Below, piece after piece: positions 25,893 through 34,902 of a stretch of DNA of 64,000 bases (position 1 is the first letter of the stretch; every line of letters starts with the position of its first letter). Made by a program: the position numbers and the translations under genes. The stretch comes from Catonia carolina. Taxonomy: Eukaryota > Arthropoda > Insecta > Hemiptera > Achilidae. The stretch covers positions 100,914,748 through 100,978,747 of the forward strand of contig JAQMRL010000002.1 in NCBI GenBank assembly GCA_035578175.1, written 5' to 3'. The notes below the pieces were generated by a model. It searched no databases, was not told the origin of the DNA, and saw only the letters and a program-made list of their open reading frames with translations.

Positions 25893-25918
25893 GGTGGTCA
25901 TCCATTGGGATGACCACC
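25893..25918. other. Perfect 11-bp stem hairpin abutting the microsatellite
   Basis: GGTGGTCATCC pairs perfectly with GGATGACCACC around a four-base loop (ATTG). It lies directly after the AAT tract. Confidence 0.9.
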
Positions 25919-26439
25919 GATTAACAAAATAAATTTTTGTACCAGACAACATATCTGAAATAGATAAATGATTTAAGGGAGTCCGGGAGAACCTTGGAAA
26001 CAAGACAACCGTCCAAAATCCTGTATAGTCCTTGAAAACTCGGGATGTATGTTCACCGTATTAATGGCTCTACAAAAAGGAGATAACACATAAATTATCT
26101 TTAAACAAATTTTTAGTTGACAATGAAATAAATAAAATAATATTATCAGTTCAGTGTTAATACACAATGGGCTTGAAATAAAGTACGTGATTTTATGTGA
26201 AATGAGTAACGTAAATATGTTACACGTTCTAATATAGCCTACTATAATTCAACAACGTAATTAAACTTGGGCGTACAGACCACGTGTCACTATCTATAGT
26301 GTAGACCTAAATTAGCTACGCACTAATCAATCCTCGGTTATTCATTAACTTGCCTTATATTAATTGCTATCATGACAAATGGGTGGCTAACCACACGAAC
26401 TTTCTACCAAAACAACAACAATCTCCCAATAATTCCAGT

Positions 26440-27385
26440 AGACATGTCGCTTACACTATCTTGTAGATCACAAAAATGTAGCAAATAATGCGGGTTTTTT
26501 TAAATTGTAGGAGCCGTTTTTGAGAAAATCTTAAAAAAGTGCTAAATGGCACGAATAAACTACTACTTTCAGTTGACCGATTTTGAAGAAAATTTTTCGA
26601 GTCCACTAGTGATACCTAACTTTATACCCTAACGAACTAAAGACTGCAGATGAGATCTAGCCAATAACAACCAAGGTTGGGTGTGATGTTGCCTCTTCGC
26701 TGAGTCACTCTCTGTTCAAACAAACTTAAGCAGACTTTTTGTTAGGCTGTCCTCACAGCGGGACCACTACGTGACAACGCAGGATACGATAAACGAAAGT
26801 CAATTGGCTCTGTGCTTTGATCTAAGTCACTAAGCTCTCTGCCTTTATCTGCAGTCTCTAGTTCGTTAAGCTATAGTTCTAAGTTACCACTTAGTACGAT
26901 TTACCGATTTTGAGATATTTTGTCGTTACACAGACTTACAAGTACAATACACAACCAATAAGAAGTACTTACATACAAAACCAATAAGTAAGAACATGCT
27001 TTATGGGTTCAGGGGGCTTGAAAACGTGTATTTCCGATGAAAACTCGATTTCGAAATATCGACATGAAAACAATATAATTACGCGCGGCTCTTGTGAGTC
27101 GCACGTGACATGGTTGCAACAGTTGAATTAAATTAATAGACGTGGTCTTCGACCGTATGTGTTTTTTGTATATTATGTGTTTCGTTAGATTTGTGTAATC
27201 GATTTGTTCCTGATAATGTATCCGAGAGAGATGAAAGAAATCTCGAATATGTAATACTCTGAGGTGAGTATTATATATAATTTTGTTTTGTTTGGCTGTT
27301 CATTATATATTTAATGTATGCACAAACAAAAGAAATAATGTGTAATAAAATAATTTCTTTCTTATATATTTATATAGAGTAAGAG
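26440..27385 (+). repeat. CA-core repeat family copy, interrupted
   Basis: It shares with the copy at 29145-30145, in order: ACATGTCGC, TATCTTGTAGA, TTTTTGAGAAAATC, GAATAAACTACTACTTTC, GTTGACCGATTTTGA, TTTTGAGATATTTTGT, GGGTTCAGGGGGC and GAAAACTCGATTTCGAAA. The homology stops at 27080. A terminal-hairpin-like sequence (CTTTCTTATATATTTATATAGAG) at about 27348 resembles the end of the other copy, so the 260 bases between may be a later insertion. A 245-bp MITE is inserted at 26627. Confidence 0.8.
26627..26871. mobile_element. 245-bp MITE with TA duplication
   Basis: The ends are CCCTAACGAACTAAAGACTG and, on the other strand, GCTTAACGAACTAGAGACTG. The match continues as CAGATGAG against CAGATAAAG, giving terminal inverted repeats of about 27 bases with few mismatches. 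TA dinucleotides flank both ends (26625-26626 and 26872-26873), which suggests a Tc1/mariner-class transposase. There is no coding capacity. It sits inside a copy of the CA-core family and is therefore younger than it. Confidence 0.85.
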
Positions 27386-27781
27386 AACGTACAAATTAAT
27401 TCAACATATTAATAAACATTGATACCCATCAATTTGTTACTCGAACCATCCAATATCCACTGCTACCAAAATTTATTAAGAGCTTTAATAATCCAATAAA
27501 TTCTCTAAATTATAATTGATTACAAATCGATTACAATTTACACAATTTACAAAAAAACCTGTTCAGATAACAAATGTATTAATTATATTATCAAAATGGT
27601 TTTAAATTCAATTCAGAAAGATTTCAGAAATACTGATAGACTCAACGAGAAATAAAAATGTTGAACACTGATGAGCTTACTGAAGGATGAAATATACTTT
27701 TAAATTTACTTTATTAGCTATGTCTTAATCTATTCCAGATTTATACAGATTAAATTTATATTATATGAATAATTTTCCCAT
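27386..27781. other. AT-rich noncoding stretch, no gene seen
   Basis: Nothing identifiable. Confidence 0.55.
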
Positions 27782-28130
27782 AACTGGCAGGTGGAGTTTT
27801 AAATTATTTGCACTCGATCTGCTAGTGCTAGGGCTACAAAAAATAGTTCTGCTTCTCATCACATACTCAGCCAATTAGGCCTATATGACTGAAGCACTTT
27901 GACACTAGTCAAAGTTATCTCCTATGAGAGTAATAAATCATAATTATACAGCCAGACCCTGCGGTGAATGAAGTAAAGGTGACATTTTCAGGGTGGATTG
28001 TAAAGGGCCTGGTACGCTGATAAGCATACTTTTCCACTCCGTGAAGAAGGCCACGGTAAACCACTTCACTCCTCGTTTTACTGAGTAAAGCTTCTAAAGG
28101 TTCAAACCAGCCTTCTAGGCTGATGACCTT
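27782..28130 (-). repeat. Hairpin-chain repeat copy
   Basis: A reverse-orientation copy from GGCAGGTGGAGT at the low-coordinate side to AGGCTGATGACCTTAACA. All the usual blocks are present in order. The first stem is AGCC-TAGAA-GGCT on the minus strand. Confidence 0.9.
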
Positions 28131-29144
28131 AACAAAGATAATAAAAATTGACTGGAACAGAATAAGATACTCAAGTAATATGAGTTTAAATAAGTAAACT
28201 AAAATAGATATCAGATCTGTGTCTAAGGCTGGGGGGGAAAAAGGAAGTAAATATCTCCGGCGGCATATCCCAGGAACAGTAAATTAACCTTTGGTAACAT
28301 GAATATTTATATTTATGAATAAAGACAACACTACAAAGATTACGAGAATGTTGCAGTGAATATCAAATTCAGTGTTACATAAAAATTCCGCCGGAGAAAA
28401 TTAGAGAAGAAATATAAAAACCCTTTAGAACAAAGTACTGTGAGCCATGGTTCATGTTCTTCCGTATGTTTCTGCATCTCTATACTGCATAGAGATTTTA
28501 ACATACCTTAAAGTCCAGAGAGACAAGATTTTCTTTTGAACATGAAACTTGTCTAAATGATCACGTCAATACTGAAGCAATTCAACTTCACTACATCGAA
28601 AATGTTCTCAAAAGGCTTAAAATTAAAAGGATCGTACTAGTATAGAGCAACGTGAATGATTTAAAAGCAGAGCAGACCATAGTGAAATAAGTAATTTAAA
28701 TTTAATGTTATGTTATAGGTTATTCATAGATGAACTGCAGCTTTCAGTGTTCAGTTTTAAGATATTATGAGAGAAAAATTAATGGTATGTCTTTTAAACC
28801 AGTTTCAATCAATATATTTTTAAAAAACACAAATATGTACAGATTTATTAAAAATATCAGAGAAAACTAAATGCCTACAGAGTAATAATACAATATTGTA
28901 TTTCAATTATAACAAACGGATGAGATATTTTCTTAATGCATAATAAAGCTTACAAGATAAAAATTTCAAACCGACTAATGTTACTACGACTTTACAATAA
29001 TGTGAGGCGTACTACAGGCTGAATTGTGTACAAAAATTATGCGTAGGAATGTAATAGTGCTATAACTTATAAAAGGTTCATCAAATTCATAAACATAAAT
29101 CAATTGTTAGGCAACTAACGCACCTCACACCAAACCACAAAACC
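28131..29144. other. Noncoding stretch with a possible eroded coding remnant
   Basis: The plus-strand frame at about 28505-28645 is open for 47 codons (including EHETCLNDHVNTEAIQLHY and IENVLKRLKIKRIVLV) and continues after one stop. Its residue mix looks more protein-like than the surrounding frames, but I do not recognise a family. Nothing else is seen. Confidence 0.35.
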
Positions 29145-29971
29145 TAAAAATCTGGTGTGAAACACTCACACAACTTTCTCTTGCCAATGCAAATAATTAA
29201 CAATAAACCTAACATTAGTATTAAAACATTAGAAATGAACAAAAACTAACCTCAAAAACATAACCTTATTTTAATCATGAGTGAATGACGCAAAATGACA
29301 ATCGAACTCAGTTTGGCTTAAAAATACGGAAAATCACGCTTTCACGCTAAACTAGGCTCTGTAGAGAAAAATGCTCTAAACAAAAGTTGTAGATCTTTTA
29401 ATTTTCTATAACTTTTATTATATACACTTTTGTCGTAAAATGCATACTAAGACCGAAATGTTAAAAAAATCGATTTTTCTCACGTTTTCGTGAGAAAAAA
29501 AACAGAAAATCGCAAATTACCGCTAAACTAAGCGTTATACAAAAAAATGTTTGAAATAAAAGTTGTAGGTTTTTAAATTCTCTACAACTTTTATTATATA
29601 AGTTTTTGCGCTAAAATTTATATTAAAGCCGTAATCTTAAAAAAAACAACGTTTTTACGTGAAAACAGCCTCACCGAGAATTTCAGCAAACATGGCGCCT
29701 ACCCTATCTTGTAGAGAATAGAAAATTGAGTAAAATAGGCGATTTTAAAAAAAATCGTAGGACCAGTTTTTGAGAAAATCGCAAAAAACTGAAAAATTAT
29801 ACGAATAAACTACTACTTCCGGTTGACCGATTTTGATGAAAATGTTCGTGTCGCGTCCGGTAGTGGTATGTAACTTAAGTTTCAAGTTTCAAGTTCGTAC
29901 GATGTTCCGTTCTTGAGATATTCTGTTCACACACAGACACACACACACACACACACAGACACACACACACA

Positions 29972-30008
<37 letters not shown>

Positions 30009-30145
30009 CAATCGCTAAAAACATGTTTTTTGGGTTCAGGGGGTCTGAAAACGTATAGATCCGGTGAAAACTCGATTTCGAAAAATCGCCATGAAAACAA
30101 TACTTTCCTTCCTATATATTCATATAGGCAAGAGAAAGTAAAAAG
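29145..30145 (+). repeat. CA-core repeat family copy, left arm of an inverted pair
   Basis: This is the most complete copy. It starts around GGTGTGAAACACTCACACAAC, holds two repeats of an internal unit (the AAAAGTTGTAGATC and AAAAGTTGTAGG segments, each followed by CTATAACTTTTATTATA-like text), then TTTTTGAGAAAATCGC, GTTGACCGATTTTGATG, a CA tract (29929-30008), GGGTTCAGGGGGTC and GAAAACTCGATTTCGAAA. It ends in a near-palindrome (ACTTTCCTTCCTATAT with ATATAGGCAAGAGAAAGT). Its CA tract produces a His/Thr-rich open frame that is not a gene. Confidence 0.85.
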
Positions 30146-30380
30146 ACATAATCTACACGTGCTCTTAGAACGTAGTCACTCGAGAAAAGATATTATTTGA
30201 TCCTACAGAGGAGTAAAACAGGGGGAAAAATCGGAAAAATCAATATAAATGCTTAACTATTGGAGAAACATATCTGGAATCTGTATTAACCGAATTCACA
30301 ACCTGAAAACTGAAGTCTTTTGTCGATACCACCGTTTTTTAACTTAGTCAACGATTTTTATTTAAGAAGAATTTTTTAGA

Positions 30381-31170
30381 AGGTATTATTTTTATGTCAA
30401 TTTTTCGAAATCGTTAACCAGAATTACACGTTTTTAGGCCCCAGGAACAAAAAAAAAAGTTTCTGCGTTCAAAACATATAACGATTGGTGTGTGTGTGTG
30501 TGTGTGTGTGTACAAAATATTTCAAGAACGGAACTGCGTACATTAGTGAAACTTGGAACATAAGTTAAGTATCACTAGAGGACCCGACATGCACATTTTC
30601 ATCAGAATCGATCAAGTAGAAATAGTAATTTATTTGTAAGATTTTCTCAAAAATTTTCTACGAGTTTTTTAAAAAAAACCGTTGTATTTACTACATGTTT
30701 TATGCTGTACAAGATAGGGTAAGCGCCGAGCATGGTGTAGAACGTTGAAGAACATTAAAACACCTACAACTTTTATTTCAAGTATTTTTTCTAGAGCGCT
30801 TTATTTAGCGTCAACCAGTCGTTTTCTGTATTTTGCTCATTAAATTCGGAAAAATAGGGAGGTTTAAAGATTACGGCCTTAGTATGCATTTTACGACAAA
30901 AGTGTATATTATGATTAAAGTTATAAAAAATTAAAAACATTTACAACTTTTATTTCAAGCATTTTCTACTACAGAACTTAGTTTAGCGTCAATTAGTGAT
31001 TTTTCCCTATTTTTAAGTCCTGCTGTTGATTTTCATTTCGCATCATTCACTCAGATTAAAATAGGTTATGTTTTTTATTTTACATTTATACCTATGATTA
31101 AACATGGTTTATATGTTTCATTATTTACATTGGGAAAAGAAAGTTGCGTGAGTGTTTCAAACCACATTTT
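30381..31170 (-). repeat. CA-core repeat family copy, right arm of an inverted pair
   Basis: The reverse complement matches 29145-30110: CGAAATCG, ACGTTTTTAGGCCCC, the TG tract at 30487-30511, TTTCAAGAACGGAAC, TTTTCATCAGAATCG, TTTTCTCAAAAATTTTC, ACAAGATAGGGTAAGCGCC, both internal ACAACTTTTATTTCAAG units, and AAAGTTGCGTGAGTGTTTC at the outer edge. It is diverged from the left arm, so the pair arose from separate old insertions or an old inversion. Confidence 0.8.
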
Positions 31171-32454
31171 TTAATTTTGAAAATTAAAATATTTTGAAGT
31201 CCTTAGAACAGATAGTCAGTCTGTTTCCTCCTCGGTGTGAACTGGAATAAGCGTTTATTAACCGTGGTGGAATAATAATAATCAGAAGAATAAGAAAACT
31301 ATTAAAATATTTTATCAATTGAAGAGTTATGGTTCATTAAATAAGAACATAATCTTTACACCGGTTTTATCTAGGTAGTTAACTTATGTCACCTATAACA
31401 ATGATTCAAAAACCGGAAAGTTCTGTTCACGATACCATATAAAGTGAATCCTCCTCCACGATATTCGGATACTCAGAAAAGGAGAAACCACAAAAAAACT
31501 TTTTTTAATAAGGAAACAATGTTAAATGTAAATCTGTTTATTTCCCCAACTATTTGAACTGTAACAACGCTACCAGAACATGTAGGCCTGTGTAAAATAA
31601 TAACAAAAAATTACTCACTTTGTTAACGATACCGGAAAAATTTATTCCTGAATGATAACAATGGTAATCTTACCTGTAAAAAAAAAACAAAAATAAATAT
31701 TAGTCGTCAATTTTATCTTAATAATAAAGTTCTTAAAAATAATCTTGGTATTCCTACATAATGTATTTCATTTTCTAGTAATCAGAATGTCATGAGACAC
31801 TGAAAACATAATATTCTAAACCAAAAAAATAAAATAAAAATATTTTAACATGTATGTTACTTTATTCAGAAATGATATAGTAACTCGTTAAGGAAAGGCG
31901 TAACAATAAAATATTGTTTATTCTTATTAATATTTGTATACATTAATAAAATTCCAAAAGAATAACATAAATAAGCCTAGTTAAAAATGTTGCAATAGAA
32001 AGTGATTGTCTGTAAATAATACTGCGGAGAGTAAAGGTATTGATATTATAGAACATTACATTGTGTGACACCTCTTTGTTCAATGGAAATGAAGGCTCAC
32101 AGTGACATACACAAACACACACACACACACACACACACAAACTGGTGTGAAAATAATCTACTATCATAAATGCTAGATTCAGAGGCTTTGTAATGTGAGT
32201 AGAGACACTGAGATACATTTATGGCTGCATCAGTACCAGTGCTGTAAAATACAAAGACAGCTTCCTGGTTATTATTTAATTGTGGAATTTACCCACAATC
32301 AAGTGTTAATGGTTTTCTCATTACAGCTACAACGCCTAATCACAACAAAAAAAAATACTGAGAGCTCTGTCAGTTTTTACCAAACAATCATTGGGTGTAT
32401 TTAAAAGGAATGTCATTGTATATGCAACTTTTTAATTTTCCGTTAATTTAATAG
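31171..32454. other. Noncoding stretch with a (CA)n tract
   Basis: No gene seen. A CA tract lies at about 32114-32140. Confidence 0.6.
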
Positions 32455-32802
32455 CAGTAGTTTGTCTCAACAGTTCAAATATGTAGGAGAAATCATCAAC
32501 TGCAATCTAAAAGAAAAATCCACTTGGCAAAACAGAACTTCCAAAATTAAAAAAGCGCAAGGAATAACCTGGCAAACGTACAAAAAAATGCCTTTCAATG
32601 CATGCGAAAATCCGCCACTACAAAACAGTTTTTCTCCCAGAGGTGCTTTACGCCACTGAAACTATTTCCAAAATTAAGAATGAAGCTAAAACTAACCAAC
32701 TTCTTAAAACAAAACGCAGAATTATCAGTACCTGCCTTAACAAAAATTATCAAAAAAATGGGGTATGGCGGATTCCTTCTAATGAAACTGTTTATAAGGA
32801 TG
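32455..32802 (+). pseudogene. Non-LTR reverse transcriptase thumb/C-terminal fragment
   Basis: Two overlapping frames together cover one protein segment. The first (32462-32600) reads QQFKYVGEIINCNLKEKS and ends WQTYKKM. The second (32598-32802) begins AKIRHYKTVFLPEVLYATET and later has KRRIISTCLNKNYQKNGVWR and SNETVYKD. These match the known order FKYLGE, AKIRHY..V..PE.LYA.E, then K.R.I, then W R..SN..Y in an insect non-LTR family. A frameshift at about 32600 separates the halves. The catalytic palm is absent. Homology is cut sharply at 32803 by a hairpin-chain repeat, and the expected next segment (KFYGHL) is missing here but present at 15.2 and 44.8 kb. Confidence 0.8.
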
Positions 32803-33010
32803 GCTGTATAATTAAATTCATTGTTCTCAGAAGAGATAACTCTGACTAGTGTTTTTTACATATCTAAATCTTCTAATCTTAAATGCTTCGGTCATATAAT
32901 TGGCTGAACATGTGATAGGAAACAGAACTATTTTTTGCAGCCCTGGAACTATGAGATTGAGTGGAAATAATTTAACACTCCACCTGCTTGTTATGCCTGT
33001 TATGGGCAAT
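32803..33010 (+). repeat. Hairpin-chain repeat, right half
   Basis: It begins inside the family at GGCTGTATAATTAAATTCATT and runs to the usual right edge (CCACCTGCTTGTTATG, then a second TGTTATGGGCAA). It directly abuts the retrotransposon fragment on its left, with no spacer. Confidence 0.88.
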
Positions 33011-34556
33011 TATCAGAGGTATCACACTGATAAATACAGCAGATTTATTAGAAGAAAGACGATTAATCGAAATCGTTCAAGAATTTGTTTTAAGTTTTTT
33101 TTTTAATTCTTAATCAGAAAAAAGTACTTTTACAGTACGTCTGAATTGAGAAATCCTCGGGGATTAAATGGAAAAATATATAAATTGTCATGTTTCAGAG
33201 TAAATCGAGTATTAATTTTTTGCTCAATGATAGATAAAACTCATACATAAGGACCAGGTACGTGTAGGTTCTAGGTACGTGTTTTGAAAAACAAGTTCGT
33301 TATGAGTTTCTTGGTGATGAAGTAATGACGATCAAATAAAATGGGAGTCATGAAGCGCACGTACCTACAACTCTGACCCACCTAACCCCTCTAATTGCGA
33401 GTATAAAAGAGAATTCACCCAACAGTTTCACTTACATATGAAAACTACAAAGTACATTCAAAAATGTATTTTTCCGTAGTACACTACTCAATACTAGTAA
33501 ATAAGGTGCAAATGTTATAAAAAATATTTTAAATTTTGTAATTAATAAAAATTAAAATATTAAAGAGTTTTTATATCAGCTTGCCAATCCTCTCTCTATT
33601 CGCGTACTAAATACCATCAAAATAATTAACATAGGCTACTATAAAAATGCAATAAAAAACACGGTTGTGTTAATGCCTTTCTTTGTAACTTTAACATAAA
33701 AAACATAAAAGAAGAAAGAAGGCAAACCAAGAATAGAAATATTGTTAAGTAATAAAACAAACCTAATAAAAAACACAATTAATTTGCTGAATATTTGAAA
33801 AAATGTTTAACCACATAAGATATTTTAGTATAGTAGAAATATACAAATTTGCAAAAAAGTGTAATAAAAATTTAGCTTATTATTCAAAGTAAAATAACAA
33901 TGAACTCTTTGTGTATACGAGGAGGGGGTCAGCGAATCAGAGGGGGAGTCTATTGTTAGTGATGACTATATCTTTATCGTATTAAATTACTTAACTCTAG
34001 GTATAACCTAATAATAATTGTAAAGCAGCATCCGTTATTAACGCGGTTTCTTATACAACGTGATTTGTTTATAAAACACCTACAATAACTTGCTCGTAAT
34101 ACAAGCAATTGTGGTGTTATCTGGGGTTGCCTAGACTATTTAAATAACATAAAGCGGTATAGTTGTTCTCAAAATAATCTGACACAAGTTTCTTCCAAAA
34201 CAAGAAAGGACGGTATTTACATATTTCGTTCAATTTCCAACATTTAAGTCCACTAATACTGAACATGACACATTTTTAAGACAAATAAATATAATAGAAC
34301 GAAATCAAACCACAATTGTAATTTACACGAGCAATTTGTTCCAATAACCAAACAAATAATAACCTTTAACCTATCTGGGACTGATAGGTTTTAGAATATT
34401 AACTCTTCGAAAATTAATTCCGAGATCGCGGCGGATAGACTTGGCTTTTTTCATCGATCTTTTATCCAAAAAAATTGAAATTTTTATCAGACATTAAGAA
34501 AACTTCGAGAGATGTTTTAAAAAAACAAACATAAAACTCCGTTTATTTTACGCCAG
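33011..34556. other. AT-rich noncoding stretch
   Basis: Apart from the weak promoter candidate at 33402 I see nothing coding or repetitive. Confidence 0.5.
33402..33409 (+). promoter_or_regulatory. Candidate TATA-box core promoter
   Basis: TATAAAAG is followed 29 bases later by an initiator-like TCACTT (A at about 33431) and then an ATG at 33465 that opens only 17 codons. The spacing fits an arthropod TATA promoter. No downstream exon could be identified, so this may be fortuitous or may drive a noncoding or spliced transcript. Confidence 0.25.
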
Positions 34557-34566
34557 TTACAACGAA

Positions 34567-34892
34567 ACCCACCGGGTTGGTCTAGAGGTACAGTCGTCGC
34601 CAAAATCAGCTGTTCAATAGTTGATTTTCGGAGACGAGGGTTGCTGGTTCAAATCCTAGTAAAGGTGGTTACTTTTATACGGATTGAAATGGTAGACAGT
34701 GGTTACCGGTGTACTTTGATGGTTGGGGCTCAATTAACCATACTCTCTCAGGAATGGTCGATTTGAGTCTGTACAAGACTACACCTCATATACACGTCAT
34801 ACAAATCATCCTCATCTCATTGGGTCATGGGGTTGCTTATTGTTCTGAACTGAACAGATTGCACCGTACACAGATTAGGGATTATAAAAAAA
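34567..34892 (+). repeat. SINE-A copy, reference-quality
   Basis: This is the best complete copy. The head starts ACCCACCGGGTTGG, with A box TGGTCTAGAGG and B box GGTTCAAATCC separated by an extra perfect stem (AAATCAGCTG with CAGTTGATTT-like partner). The body has GTAGACAGTGGTTACCGG, GTACTTTGATGGTTGGGG, GGAATGGTCG, GACTACACCTCAT, GGGGTTGCTTATTG and GAACAGATTGCACCG, and the tail is ATTAGGGATTAT plus A7. Near-identical flanks TTACAACGAA (34557-34566) and TTACAGCGAA (34893-34902) are the target-site duplication. A 119-codon open frame across it is accidental. Confidence 0.93.
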
Positions 34893-34902
34893 TTACAGCG
34901 AA

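Noticed and set aside
25681..26003. Minus-strand frames rich in Ile, Leu and Tyr
   Set aside because: Translations of the AAT microsatellite.
29171..30145. Claim that AACTTTCTCTTGCC and GGCAAGAGAAAGT are the true terminal inverted repeats of the CA-core repeat
   Set aside because: Homology with the opposed copy extends at least 20 bases beyond the left one, so the edges are unproven; kept only as a possibility.
29913..30200. 95-codon His/Thr-rich open frame
   Set aside because: It is a translation of the CA microsatellite within a repeat.
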